DNA of 58,747 nt, taken from contig NZ_DGUN01000077.1 in assembly GCF_002395745.1 (NCBI RefSeq), forward strand, positions 1 to 58,747. Direction: 5' to 3'. Every line of letters begins with the position of its first letter. The first letter of the stretch is position 1. Below, in pieces: positions 1-9,409 of the stretch. The notes under the pieces were generated by a model. The model did not search any database. It saw only the letters and a program-made list of their open reading frames with translations, and was not told where the DNA came from. A program made the position numbers and the translations under genes. The DNA is from Fibrobacter sp. UBA4309. GTDB lineage: Bacteria > Fibrobacterota > Fibrobacteria > Fibrobacterales > Fibrobacteraceae.

Positions 1-29
1 TTCACGTTCAAAGAGTTACAAGGATCATT

Positions 30-1193
30 ATGCGATTTTTCAAATGTGCGACACTTTGCCTGGGCCTTACCGCCCTGCTCGCATCGGCCTATATCGTCAA
101 GGAAGGCGATACCCTCTGGGACCTGAGCGACGAATTCCTGCACGACCCGTTCGCATGGCCGGACCTCTGGGAAAACAACCGCCACATCCAGGACCCGCAC
201 TGGATCTATCCGGGCGATTCCATCTACTTTGGCGACAGCATCCGCGACGAACAAGTTCTCCAGGTTCCGGGCGGAAAGAATCCCTGCCGCACGGCTGTTG
301 CGGACTCCAACCTTCCGAAGGGCGTCTCCGCAGTCGGATGTGACGACGCCGACGCGCGTGACGGCGATTTCGAAAACATGCTCGGCGACCTGCGCAACCG
401 CGACAAGAAGAAAAAGAAGAGCAAGCCGACTGATTCCTACTACTATACACAGCGCCCCGCTCCCAAGATTTTCAACGGCTACTACCAGATGCATGCGCCG
501 ATTATCTATACCATCGACAGCCTCAAGAAGGACAGCTCGTTCTTTACCATCCGTTCCGGAGAAAAGAAAGAACCGCTTATCCACCTGCCCGAATCCGAAG
601 TTGTCGTAGGCATCGGCAAGAAGACTTCCATCAAGGCAAAGAAGGGCGACTTGGTCGAGATTTTCGACGCACGCGCCATCGACGTGCCTGCTGCAAAGGG
701 CAAGAGCTTTGACAAGTTCGCCCTCCTCCGCATCTCCGGTATCGCCAAGATTACCGCAGTCGGCGACACGCTCTCCCGTGCGCAGATTGTCCAGAGTTTC
801 CGCGACATCCGCATCAACCAGTCCAAGGCCCGTCTGAAACAGCCGCTCCAGTCTATCAACGTCACCGGCTACAAGACCGTCAAGGAAGCGCAGATCGACT
901 CCATGGCCATAATCCGTTATGCCATGGACCCCATGCTCATCATTGGCGCCTACTCCTACGTGCTGATTGACAAGGGTTCCGCCCAGAACTACAATTCCGG
1001 CGACGCCGTTGCCGTCTGGGAAAAGGATCTCTCCGACGCGACCATTCCGCCCCGCCTGCTCGGACGCGGCATCATCGTCCGCGCCGCCGAAAACGAATCT
1101 GCCGTGCTGATTCGCGAAATCTATTCCAACAACCGCCGAATCGAGATGGGACACAAGGTTTCAGTCACCCATTCGGCAACCGTGAGCAAGTGA
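30..1193 (+). CDS. LysM domain protein, exported
   Basis: The 387-residue protein starts with a hydrophobic signal-like segment (about residues 5-20) and goes straight into one LysM domain (residues 21-68: IVKEGDTLWDLSDEFL, then NNRHIQDPHWIYPGDSIYFG). LysM binds the glycan part of peptidoglycan, so the protein probably sits in the periplasm on the cell wall. The rest, about 300 residues, resembles no enzyme I know; a lysine-rich stretch lies near residue 125. The start ATG has an AAGGA-type ribosome site. It is the first visible gene of a plus-strand run leading into a sensor kinase, and its stop overlaps a tiny membrane ORF. A structural or sensory wall role is inferred. Confidence 0.85.
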   Translation: MRFFKCATLCLGLTALLASAYIVKEGDTLWDLSDEFLHDPFAWPDLWENNRHIQDPHWIYPGDSIYFGDSIRDEQVLQVPGGKNPCRTAVADSNLPKGVSAVGCDDADARDGDFENMLGDLRNRDKKKKKSKPTDSYYYTQRPAPKIFNGYYQMHAPIIYTIDSLKKDSSFFTIRSGEKKEPLIHLPESEVVVGIGKKTSIKAKKGDLVEIFDARAIDVPAAKGKSFDKFALLRISGIAKITAVGDTLSRAQIVQSFRDIRINQSKARLKQPLQSINVTGYKTVKEAQIDSMAIIRYAMDPMLIIGAYSYVLIDKGSAQNYNSGDAVAVWEKDLSDATIPPRLLGRGIIVRAAENESAVLIREIYSNNRRIEMGHKVSVTHSATVSK

Positions 1194-1306
1194 CCAAGGC
1201 CCTAGTCATCATAGCCGTCGCGGCATTTACGCTAGTAACGCTCCTCATGGGGAGTAGCGTTCTCATACTGTTATTCCCCAGCATCTCGGCGAGCCTGCCC
1301 CTGTAG
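1190..1306 (+). CDS. possible 38-residue single-span membrane protein
   Basis: A GTG at 1190 overlaps the TGA stop of the LysM gene (GTGA) and opens a 38-codon frame ending in TAG at 1304-1306. After VTK the product is almost entirely hydrophobic (ALVIIAVAAFTLVTLLMGSS and onward), which fits one membrane span. It fills the otherwise empty 122-base gap between the LysM gene and the sensor kinase, and translational coupling through the stop/start overlap is plausible. No clear ribosome site of its own is seen. It could be chance; conservation of the frame in relatives would decide. Confidence 0.4.
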   Translation: MTKALVIIAVAAFTLVTLLMGSSVLILLFPSISASLPL

Positions 1307-1315
1307 CGAGGCGGC

Positions 1316-3379
1316 ATGGCAATCCGGTTTTCCAGAAACAACCTTCTCTTTTTCGCGCTCTTTGCCGGAGGCATCGTATTGCCTACGGCCATTCTTTCGT
1401 TTCTGAGTTTCCGCAACATCCAGAACGAAATTTTTCTCGCCCAGAAGACGTTCGACGAGAACCGTGCGTCCTTTCAAAAAGACGTAGAAGACGCCGTCCA
1501 CAAGGAACAGGAAAAAATCTACCAGGAAACCAAAGCCGCATCGTTGTTCCTCTACGAACAGCCGCGCAGCCTGCTTGAATTCGGTAACGCAACCGCATTC
1601 AAGGACGTGAACGGCATCGAGGCGATTTTCCTCTACAACAACAACAAGCTCGTCTATCCGGACATCTCTACAAGGCACTTCTACAAGACAGCCGACTTTT
1701 CCAGCACTAGACCCAGCCTGGTAGAACAGCAGATGTTCCAGGAGGAGCAGTTCAGCAAAAAGAATCCGAAGAACAGCGAGCGGTCGTACATGGCGCGTTC
1801 GTTCAGGATGCTGCACTCCCCGTTCGAGACGACCGACGACCAGGTGCAGAACATCCTCGGCATGACAAGGCTCGCCTACAGGGCCGGCAACTACAACGAG
1901 GCCCTCCGGCTGCTGCGCATTCTAGAACAGCACCCGCACCTGCAGGGGTATCTGCACGCCGACCTGACCCGTTCCGTGAACCTGTTGCATTTCGAGATTC
2001 TCGTCAAGCAGAAAAAACACCAGGAAGCCGAGGATTACACGCTCTCCGTACTCACGCAGTTCCTGCAAAGCGAGCACATCGAGAATATCTCTTCGGCGAG
2101 ATTCTTCTTTGAAGAGGCTTTCACGCAAATCCTTTCGTTCGAAGACCTGAGCCAGGACAAGCGCGAAGCCTTCTGGAATCTCCGCTCCAACTTCAACCAC
2201 CAGCTGGGGTACATGGACATCCTGGCCAAGTACAGGGACCTTTTCTCGGAGCTTCTCGACAACGAACTGACATCGAAGGACGGAATCCTGTACAGCAAGG
2301 AAGGTCCGATTACCTTATTCAAAATGAGCTACCCGCAGCTCTCCGGGAACCAGATAGTCATTGCAAAAGTCGACAACGAAGCGTTCCAGAACCGCATCCT
2401 AGACAAAATAAAAGCAGCCTCCCAGAGTTGGAAAAACATTCCCTTCTCCATTGTCGACGACAACAACACGCTACTCATGGGGAGCATTCCCGACAGCGCC
2501 GCCGTTCTTACGCAGGTACGTATCAGCGACGCCTTGGACTGGGATTTCTCTCTTTACGAAAAAGACGTCAAGGAAATCCGCAAGGAATCGCGCCAGCGCA
2601 TGTTCCTGATGTACGGACTCCTTTCGTTCTCGCTCATCACGGTCATTCTCGGTTCATTCTTCATGCTGCGATTCATCACGCAGGAACACAAGCTGCTCGC
2701 CATGAAGGCGAACTTCCTCTCCAGCGTTTCGCACGAGCTCAAGACTCCCCTGACCTCTATCAAGATGTTTGCCGAAATGATGGCGCGCGGCCGCGTGCAG
2801 AAGGTCGAAAAGGTTCAGGAATACTCCGGGCTTATCGGCAAGGAGGCTTCCCGACTTGAAAACCTGATTGGCGCCATTCTAAACTACACCCGCATGGAAC
2901 ACGGGACCGGAGCGTTCAAGTGGGAAAAACTGGATTTTTCCATCTGTGCCCAGAAGGTCTTTGACGCCATCGAGGACATCGGCGTAGAAAAAGGTCTAGA
3001 ATTCCATACCAGGTTCGAGCCCAACGTATTGGTCATGGGCGACTACACCGCCCTCTACAGCCTAGCGCAAAACCTCATTGAGAACGCCATCAAGTATACG
3101 AACCCGCCTGGAGAAATCACTATCTGCGTTTACAACGAAGAAGGGCGCGGAGTCTTTTCCGTGACCGACACCGGTGTCGGCATCCCGCTATCTGAGCAAA
3201 AAAATATATTTAATGATTTCTACAGGGTGGGCGACGAAATGACCCGCAGCACGAAGGGCTCCGGACTTGGGCTCGCCATCGTCAAGCGCGTCGCGGAAAC
3301 CCACAAGGCCTCCATTTCGCTTTCAAGTAAACCCGGCAAAGGTTCGACCTTTACCATCAAATTCAAGAAGGTAGACTGA
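1316..3379 (+). CDS. membrane sensor histidine kinase with TPR-like periplasmic domain
   Basis: A 687-residue kinase of a two-component pair. A membrane span at about 8-30 and another at about 428-452 enclose a large extracytoplasmic domain of about 400 residues. Its middle (about 175-260) contains helical repeat sequence of TPR type (RLAYRAGNYNEALRLLRILE), unusual for a sensor domain. The cytoplasmic part has the H-box SVSHELKTPLTS with phospho-acceptor His473, then N-box NLIENAIKY, G1 DTGVGIP, F-box FNDFYR and G2 KGSGLGLAIVK, so the ATPase is intact. The cognate regulator follows two bases later. The signal is unknown; TPR suggests sensing through a protein partner in the periplasm. Confidence 0.92.
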   Translation: MAIRFSRNNLLFFALFAGGIVLPTAILSFLSFRNIQNEIFLAQKTFDENRASFQKDVEDAVHKEQEKIYQETKAASLFLYEQPRSLLEFGNATAFKDVNGIEAIFLYNNNKLVYPDISTRHFYKTADFSSTRPSLVEQQMFQEEQFSKKNPKNSERSYMARSFRMLHSPFETTDDQVQNILGMTRLAYRAGNYNEALRLLRILEQHPHLQGYLHADLTRSVNLLHFEILVKQKKHQEAEDYTLSVLTQFLQSEHIENISSARFFFEEAFTQILSFEDLSQDKREAFWNLRSNFNHQLGYMDILAKYRDLFSELLDNELTSKDGILYSKEGPITLFKMSYPQLSGNQIVIAKVDNEAFQNRILDKIKAASQSWKNIPFSIVDDNNTLLMGSIPDSAAVLTQVRISDALDWDFSLYEKDVKEIRKESRQRMFLMYGLLSFSLITVILGSFFMLRFITQEHKLLAMKANFLSSVSHELKTPLTSIKMFAEMMARGRVQKVEKVQEYSGLIGKEASRLENLIGAILNYTRMEHGTGAFKWEKLDFSICAQKVFDAIEDIGVEKGLEFHTRFEPNVLVMGDYTALYSLAQNLIENAIKYTNPPGEITICVYNEEGRGVFSVTDTGVGIPLSEQKNIFNDFYRVGDEMTRSTKGSGLGLAIVKRVAETHKASISLSSKPGKGSTFTIKFKKVD

Positions 3380-3381
3380 CA

Positions 3382-4089
3382 ATGCAGTACAAAATTCTCA
3401 TCGTCGAAGACGAAGAAATCATCCGCCTAGGTCTCCAGGACAACTTCGAGCTGGAAAACTATATCGTGGAAACCGCATGCGACGGCGAAGAAGCCATCGT
3501 CAAGGCAGACTCCTTTGAACCGCATCTGGTACTACTCGACCTGATGATTCCCAAAAAGAGCGGATTCGAGGTATGCCGCGTCATCCGCAAGAAGCACCCC
3601 GGCACTTTCATCATCATGCTCACGGCCAAGACCGAGGAGACAAGCAAGGTGGCAGGTCTCGAGATGGGTGCCGACGACTACGTGACCAAGCCGTTCTCTA
3701 TCCTGGAACTGCTCGCCCGCGTCAAGGCGTTCCTCCGCCGCGCCGAGACCTCCGAGAAAAAGGAAGTTGCCGTAACCTCCCAGGATTCCATCGACTTCGC
3801 CGACATCCACCTGGATTTCAAGAAGTACGAAGCCACCAAGGGCGGCGAGCCTCTCGAAATGTCGGCAAGGGAATTCCAGATTCTCAAGTACTTCTGGATG
3901 CATCGCGGCGAAGTCGTTCTCCGCGAAGACCTGCTGCAAGAAATCTGGGGCTATACGCCCGACAACATGCCTTCTACCCGCACTATCGACAACCATATCG
4001 TCAACCTCCGCAAGAAACTGGAAGACGACCAGGCGAACCCCAAGATCATCCTTTCTATCCGCGGAGCCGGTTACAAGTTCGACGCCTAG
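3382..4089 (+). CDS. OmpR/PhoB-type response regulator
   Basis: 235 residues. The receiver domain (1-120) has the acidic pocket Glu9-Asp10, phospho-acceptor Asp53 in LLDLMIP, Thr81 and Lys103 (VTKPFS). A winged-helix DNA-binding domain follows (about 137-233), with the family signatures LEMSAREFQILKYF and TIDNHIVNLRKKLE and the terminal hairpin IRGAGYKF. It should be phosphorylated by the kinase encoded two bases upstream and act as a DNA-binding regulator. The next gene starts four bases downstream, so the three are surely cotranscribed. Targets cannot be read from the sequence. Confidence 0.93.
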   Translation: MQYKILIVEDEEIIRLGLQDNFELENYIVETACDGEEAIVKADSFEPHLVLLDLMIPKKSGFEVCRVIRKKHPGTFIIMLTAKTEETSKVAGLEMGADDYVTKPFSILELLARVKAFLRRAETSEKKEVAVTSQDSIDFADIHLDFKKYEATKGGEPLEMSAREFQILKYFWMHRGEVVLREDLLQEIWGYTPDNMPSTRTIDNHIVNLRKKLEDDQANPKIILSIRGAGYKFDA

Positions 4090-4093
4090 GCCT

Positions 4094-6616
4094 ATGAAAC
4101 TGAGAATGTACAGAACAGGGACTCTTTCTTCGGCAGCGAAAGCGCTGTCCGTGTTCCTCTGTGCATTCGTAGGAATCGCCAGCGCCAGCAAGATGGCGTA
4201 CTCCCTCCAGGAAGCCATCTATCTGTTCGAGATGAAGGGCGAAACCGAGGAAGCCGTCCGCATTCTCGAAAAAGTCGTTAGCAAGGGCGACGCCGAAGAC
4301 AAGGAAAGCGCCTTCTTCTACCTCGGCAAAATCCAGGAACTCGCCGGCAACAAGACTTCGGCAAACTTCTACTACAACCAGAGCCTCGACAATACCAAGG
4401 AAACATCTAAGGCATACTGGCTTGCCGAACGCGAAGCGGCGACGACCCGCATGAACGAAACGCTGCTCCGCAAGAACATTACCCTCACTTCGGGCATCAA
4501 GAAGATTTTCAAGGAGCAGTCCACCTATATCCAGCTGCAGAACGGCAGGATAGTGAAGGTGGAATCCGATTCCATCGTCCCCGTGCATTTCCCGCACAGC
4601 GCCGAACTGGACATCCTGAAAATAGACGATCAGGGAATCTGGTTCCAGAACAGCAACAAGGACAGCCTCTATTACCAGTCGCGCGCCAACAAGGTCAAGA
4701 AGGCATTCCCGATAGCCGCCACGACCAGCCTCTTTACCAAGGGCGACAACGCCCTCGCCCAGAGTTCCCACACGCTCACGTTGCTGAACAAGAAATCCAT
4801 CAAGTTCCAGGTGAGCGAAAAATACAGCGGCTGCAACATCGAGGCTTTCTACCCGGTAACCGGCCACTACATTTTGAACTGCCCGGATAACGCCTTGCAT
4901 TTCATTTCGGGCGAAGACGCTTCCGAAACATACACCATCACGCTTTTCGAGCCCATCCGGAACGTCCTTGTCGACAAGAGCAACATCCTTCTGCTTTCCG
5001 GGAACACGCTGTTCTGTTACCAGCCCAAGATCAGTACGGCTCCGCGATGGAAGTTCGCCTTCAGCAACGCCGAAAAGATAATGTCGTTCGAAGGGCGCAT
5101 AGTCGTGCTGGAAGCTTCGGGAAGGGTCATTCTCCTGGACAAGGAATCGGGCCAAGTAAAATCGTTTATCCGTAGCGATGCGGCGGACATCCAGGAACTC
5201 GCGCAGGGAACGCTCGGGCTATTCACCAACGAAGGCGCGCTGACCGTGGTGGACACGATCCTCCACCCGCTTTGGCATTTCAACTTCGCCAAGCCGATTT
5301 CTTCCGATGTCATCCGCACCAAGGGCAGCATCTACCTGATATTCGACAACAACCACCTGCAAAGCATTTCCCCGCATTACTACGGCCAGCGCGCCCTACA
5401 GTCGGACTACCTGGCAAAACGTGCCGCCAACCTCGTCGAAAGTGCGGAATGGGATGCCCTCCCCGCCATTCTCGATTCCATATTCAAGCTGGAACCCGGC
5501 AATGCAGAAGCGTGGCTGTTCAAGGCGCTGTATCTCGAGAACAACAAGGGCAGCGACAAGGAAAAACAGAAGGCCTGGTCCGAAGCCGTCCGCCTTTCCG
5601 TCAGCAACCCGTATGCAACACCGCTTATTCTCAGCCGCTACAGCAAGGCGATTGGCGCCAAGTTCGTAAACCTGCTGAACATTTCGCCCAAGACCAAGTA
5701 CCCGCAGCTGTTCGGAAGCAAAAAGAACCTGTTCACGGTAGACCCCGCCGCAGAGCGTCTCATCTGCATCAATTCCGAATCCGGGGATTTCAAGTGGAGC
5801 AAGGCTCTTGCCAAGATGGACAACAGCCCGGTCATGGCCAACGACGACAACATCCTCGCCCTTTCTTCCGGTTTCTCGCTACATATCTACGATCTGGCCA
5901 AAGACGGCGTGGCTTCGTCCATACAGCTCCCCGGAAAAGCATTCAACATCCAGATCATCGACAACGCCATCTATATTTCTACGTGGAACGGATTCCTTCT
6001 GAAGGTGCTCCGCCCCGAAAACAAGCTGGCCTGGTCCCGCAAAATCTTCTCCGTCCCGTTCCTCTTCACCAAATACGAGGCGGAGCTCCATGTCGCGAGT
6101 CTTGACGGCGATATCCAGCATCTTTGGGACGGCTCCGGACAGATTCGCGGCAACGGGCTGAAAATCAAGAGCGGCATAGCGCTCCTCGCGCAAGTGGACA
6201 ACATGCTCGCCATAGCGACTAACAGCAATAGGATTTACCTATACAACACAACCGATTCCACAAAGGAACCTATACAGCTCCTCATGGAATCTTCCGTTTC
6301 CTCGCTGCAGACAATTTCTTTCCAGGGCAAGAAGCACATCCTTGTCGGCCTGGCCGACCAGACGCTTCTCTTCTATTCGTCCAACGGAGCGCCCCTGTGG
6401 AAGTTCCAGGGCAAGAGCACCATCTTCAACACCCCCTTCGTCAACAACGACCTCGCCTGGCTAGACCAGGGGAACGAAGTTGTCGGCATTTCGCTCAGGG
6501 ACGGCAAGGTCCACCAGAAATTCAGTACCCCAGGCGGGGCGGGAACCCCGTTTGTACTGAATCGGACCCTCTACAGCGCATCGGCCAGGCGCCTCCTTTA
6601 CGGATTTTCTCTGTAA
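4094..6616 (+). CDS. exported TPR plus beta-propeller (PQQ-like) protein
   Basis: 840 residues. The N terminus carries a signal peptide (hydrophobic core about 14-30, probable cleavage after ASA). TPR-like helices follow (about 35-110, EEAVRILEKVVSKGDAEDKE), then repeated beta-strand sequence of the PQQ/beta-propeller type in two blocks (about 130-430 and 530-840), with a further TPR pair between them (about 440-505, AILDSIFKLEPGNAEAWLFK). Repeats such as SGDFKWSKAL and NKLAWSRKIF are typical propeller blades. No catalytic motif is seen, so a scaffold or partner role in the periplasm is likely. It follows the response regulator by four bases and may be the partner of the TPR sensor domain; that is inference. 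Confidence 0.8.
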   Translation: MKLRMYRTGTLSSAAKALSVFLCAFVGIASASKMAYSLQEAIYLFEMKGETEEAVRILEKVVSKGDAEDKESAFFYLGKIQELAGNKTSANFYYNQSLDNTKETSKAYWLAEREAATTRMNETLLRKNITLTSGIKKIFKEQSTYIQLQNGRIVKVESDSIVPVHFPHSAELDILKIDDQGIWFQNSNKDSLYYQSRANKVKKAFPIAATTSLFTKGDNALAQSSHTLTLLNKKSIKFQVSEKYSGCNIEAFYPVTGHYILNCPDNALHFISGEDASETYTITLFEPIRNVLVDKSNILLLSGNTLFCYQPKISTAPRWKFAFSNAEKIMSFEGRIVVLEASGRVILLDKESGQVKSFIRSDAADIQELAQGTLGLFTNEGALTVVDTILHPLWHFNFAKPISSDVIRTKGSIYLIFDNNHLQSISPHYYGQRALQSDYLAKRAANLVESAEWDALPAILDSIFKLEPGNAEAWLFKALYLENNKGSDKEKQKAWSEAVRLSVSNPYATPLILSRYSKAIGAKFVNLLNISPKTKYPQLFGSKKNLFTVDPAAERLICINSESGDFKWSKALAKMDNSPVMANDDNILALSSGFSLHIYDLAKDGVASSIQLPGKAFNIQIIDNAIYISTWNGFLLKVLRPENKLAWSRKIFSVPFLFTKYEAELHVASLDGDIQHLWDGSGQIRGNGLKIKSGIALLAQVDNMLAIATNSNRIYLYNTTDSTKEPIQLLMESSVSSLQTISFQGKKHILVGLADQTLLFYSSNGAPLWKFQGKSTIFNTPFVNNDLAWLDQGNEVVGISLRDGKVHQKFSTPGGAGTPFVLNRTLYSASARRLLYGFSL

Positions 6617-6767
6617 ATATTCCTAAAAGTGTTTAAAACAACCCGAATTATTCCATATTATTATAATCTGTAAAGTTTTTTTAGTGGCAAATTCGGACAA
6701 ATGTCACTAAATTTTCATTATAAAGTATTTTTTTTTATGTTGCATCTCTTTTGTGGGTAAGTGGATT

Positions 6768-8543
6768 ATGAGCGCACTAAAAAAAATAACAGGCATCCTC
6801 GCCAATGCGGCCGTCGCTATGTCGGCGGTGGCTTTGGTCGCATGCGAAGATACAAAACAAGAAACAACCGTTGCGCAGCAGTCAGAGTATCCGCGTGAAG
6901 AGACCCTATACATCGGCGGTTTCGACTGGGCTCCGCCAACAACCTTCAACCCGCTTGACTACGACCCGAATTTTCCCATTGACGGCAACGTCCGCCTGAT
7001 GTACGAGACGCTGGTCACCTACAACCAGCTTGACGGCAACCTGGAACCGATGCTCGCCGACAGCTTCGTGCAGACGGATTCTTCCATCGTGGTACACCTG
7101 GATCCCAGGGCCAAATGGAACAACGGGGAACCCGTCACCGTAGACGATGTCATCTACACGTTCCACATCGACTCCATCCTCCCTACCCCCCGTAACGGCA
7201 ACTGGCACTATATCAAGTCCGTCACCTCCGAGGGCGACAACAAGATTTCGTTCAACTTCTCCAAGAACAACAAGAACCCGCTGATTATCCTCAACGCCAT
7301 CGCCGAGACCTCGATTCTCCCGAAGGCGGTATTCGAACCGCTGGTACAATCGGCCAAGAGCGGCAAGAACTACGATTTCAGCAAGATTACGGAATTCAAG
7401 AACGACGAAGCTCCGGTCGTTTCGGGTCCCTACAACCTCAAGACGTTCTCTCCCGACAAGATTGTGCTGGAACGCGACACGAACTACTGGGGACTCGCGA
7501 AGTACAACGGCGCCCTCCCGGCTCCCAAGTATATAATCCATTCCCTCTACAACGGGAACAACCATTTCAACAGCGCGATGACCAAGGGCAACCTGGACAT
7601 CTCGTCCATCTTCCTGCCCCGCATCTGGGACAAGGCCAAGGACAGCATCCGCGCCTGGAGCCGCGAGGAACCCTACCATCTGCCGGGCTCCATCACCACG
7701 CTCATCGTGTCGTTCAAGAGCGCGCCGCTCACCGACGTTGCCTTCCGCCAAGCCATGATCCACGCGATCAACTTCGAGAAGATCAAGACCCGTGCCGTGT
7801 CGAACTACACGCCGGCCATCATGGGCGGATTCATCCTCCCCTTCGGTGCCGAAAGCAAGTTCTTCAACAAGCAGGACTCCGACGACAACGCTTTCGGATA
7901 CAACGTGGACCTCGCGAAGAAGATTCTCACCGATGCGGGCTACAGCTGGGATAGCGAAGGCAAGCTCCTCGACCCGAAGGGCGCCCCCGTCCGCGACATC
8001 ACCATCGAGTGCCCCTCCGGCTGGACCGACTGGGAAGACGTGATCAAGGTGGTCGTGGAATCCTTCAACGAGATCGGCATCCCGGCCAGGGAAAATTTCG
8101 TGGACTACAGCGTGTGGGATAAGGACCTGCGCGTGGGCACGTTCGACCTCGCCATGAAGACGCAGACCGCGGAACTCTCCGCAGCCACCCCGTGGGCCAG
8201 GTTCGAACAGATCATGGGTTCCATCGGCGGCGTGAAGCCCTTCGGCGAAGACGCTTTCTCGAACCAGGGACGCTTCAAGGACGAGAACGCAAACAAGCTC
8301 CTGGACAAGATCCCGACCATCACCGACGAGAAGGAATTGGTCCAGGCCTATCGCGAACTGAACAAGATTTTCATGGAGACGGTCCCGGTTCTCCCGGTGA
8401 TGTACCGCCCGACGCAGTACTACCAGTTCTCCACCAAGCACTGGACCAACTTCCCGACGGAAGAGAATCCGTATGCGCCGCCGCAGCACCTGATCGTGGC
8501 CGCCGCGGTGAAGGCTCTTTGGCAAATTAAACCAGTCAAATAG
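6768..8543 (+). CDS. ABC transporter substrate-binding lipoprotein, peptide/nickel type (SBP_bac_5)
   Basis: A solute-binding protein of the extracellular family 5 group (OppA/DppA type). The signal peptide ends in a lipobox LVAC, so it should be a lipid-anchored periplasmic protein. The body has family hallmarks: MYETLVTYNQLDGNLEPMLADS near the start, NGEPVTVDDVIYTF, FRQAMIHAINFEKI and a C-terminal KIFMETVPVLPVMYR segment. I chose the ATG at 6768; a GTG at 6753 in frame would add five residues in a poorer context. No permease or ATPase genes are adjacent, so its transporter lies elsewhere. A terminator follows 18 bases after the stop. Substrate is probably oligopeptides, but the family also binds sugars and metals. 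Confidence 0.88.
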   Translation: MSALKKITGILANAAVAMSAVALVACEDTKQETTVAQQSEYPREETLYIGGFDWAPPTTFNPLDYDPNFPIDGNVRLMYETLVTYNQLDGNLEPMLADSFVQTDSSIVVHLDPRAKWNNGEPVTVDDVIYTFHIDSILPTPRNGNWHYIKSVTSEGDNKISFNFSKNNKNPLIILNAIAETSILPKAVFEPLVQSAKSGKNYDFSKITEFKNDEAPVVSGPYNLKTFSPDKIVLERDTNYWGLAKYNGALPAPKYIIHSLYNGNNHFNSAMTKGNLDISSIFLPRIWDKAKDSIRAWSREEPYHLPGSITTLIVSFKSAPLTDVAFRQAMIHAINFEKIKTRAVSNYTPAIMGGFILPFGAESKFFNKQDSDDNAFGYNVDLAKKILTDAGYSWDSEGKLLDPKGAPVRDITIECPSGWTDWEDVIKVVVESFNEIGIPARENFVDYSVWDKDLRVGTFDLAMKTQTAELSAATPWARFEQIMGSIGGVKPFGEDAFSNQGRFKDENANKLLDKIPTITDEKELVQAYRELNKIFMETVPVLPVMYRPTQYYQFSTKHWTNFPTEENPYAPPQHLIVAAAVKALWQIKPVK

Positions 8544-8561
8544 CTTTTTTCGGTCTTTTTG

Positions 8562-8583
8562 AAGCGCCTTCGGGCGCTTTTTT
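8562..8583 (+). terminator. intrinsic terminator after the substrate-binding protein gene
   Basis: Perfect seven-base stem AAGCGCC / GGCGCTT (8562-8568 and 8573-8579) closed by a TTCG tetraloop and running directly into TTTTTT. It ends the upstream transcript before pssA. Confidence 0.9.
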
Positions 8584-8586
8584 ATT

Positions 8587-8594
8587 TATCTTTG
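8587..8594 (+). promoter_or_regulatory. candidate -7 element TATCTTTG of pssA
   Basis: TATCTTTG matches the TAnnTTTG form used as the -7 element in Bacteroidota. It lies 26 bases before the GTG start of pssA, just after the terminator hairpin, leaving room for a leader with the AAGGAG ribosome site. No convincing -33 TTTG is seen because the hairpin occupies that place. Confidence 0.4.
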
Positions 8595-8620
8595 AAGAGA
8601 AAAATACAAGGAGTACCGTC

Positions 8621-9409
8621 GTGGGCAAAGCTCGTTTTATTCTGCCGAATATTTTTACCAGCCTTAACTTTTTGCTTGGCGCTTTTTCCATTTGCTGGAC
8701 CACCGGCGCCTTCTCGACCTCCGACCCGATTCTCATGGGCACCTATTTCGTGATCCTCTGCGTGCTCCTCGACAAGCTTGACGGGTTCGCCGCACGCCTC
8801 GTAAACGCGAGCTCGGAATTCGGGGCCCAGTTCGACAGCCTCGCCGACCTTATCGCATTCGGCCTCGCACCGGCATTCTGTATTATTTTCGCCTACAAGA
8901 ACCTCGCACCCAGCTTCTTCGAGGCGAACACCGCCCTTATGGCCGTTGCCTTCGCCGTGTACGTACTCTGCGCCGCCATGCGTCTCGCCAAGTACAACGC
9001 CTGCGATTCCGACTGCTACCACCATCACTTTTCCGGCGTCCCCACAACGTTCGTCGGAGCCATCAACGTCATTCTGCTCGTGTTCCTCAAGAACCGCGAA
9101 GGTTTCTTTGCCGATACCGCCAGCGCCACCATCTACATTCCCGTCGTGGTCCTCTTTATCACCGGCCTCCTGATGGTCTCGCCGCTCTTCTTGCCCAAGC
9201 TGCAGCCGCGCAAGAACAAGGCGTTCAATATTTTCCAGGCGGTCCTCATCGTGATTACCTACGTGGCAGGATTCATGTTCATCACCGAGAAGCCGATCGT
9301 ACTCGCATTCCTGCTCTTGCTGGTGGGCTGCTACATGAGCATCGGTCTTGCGGTGGGCCTCATCCAGCGCAAGAACATCATCGAAGAAGCGAAGGGCAGC
9401 AAGAACTAG
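8621..9409 (+). CDS. pssA: CDP-diacylglycerol--serine O-phosphatidyltransferase
   Basis: Makes phosphatidylserine from CDP-diacylglycerol and L-serine in the inner membrane, the first step to phosphatidylethanolamine. The CDP-alcohol phosphotransferase signature D-G-x2-A-R-x8-G-x3-D-x3-D is complete (DGFAARLVNASSEFGAQFDS and on to LAD, about residues 51-73). The 262-residue protein has several hydrophobic spans and matches the length of type II (Bacillus-like) PssA. Start is GTG with a good AAGGAG site nine bases upstream. Its TAG stop overlaps the stop of the convergent peptidase gene in a shared CTAG. Confidence 0.92.
   Translation: MGKARFILPNIFTSLNFLLGAFSICWTTGAFSTSDPILMGTYFVILCVLLDKLDGFAARLVNASSEFGAQFDSLADLIAFGLAPAFCIIFAYKNLAPSFFEANTALMAVAFAVYVLCAAMRLAKYNACDSDCYHHHFSGVPTTFVGAINVILLVFLKNREGFFADTASATIYIPVVVLFITGLLMVSPLFLPKLQPRKNKAFNIFQAVLIVITYVAGFMFITEKPIVLAFLLLLVGCYMSIGLAVGLIQRKNIIEEAKGSKN

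Noticed and set aside
6906..8525. 539-codon minus-strand frame opposite the substrate-binding protein
   Set aside because: Arg/Val/Gly/His-rich translation without motifs; the plus-strand gene has lipobox and family blocks.
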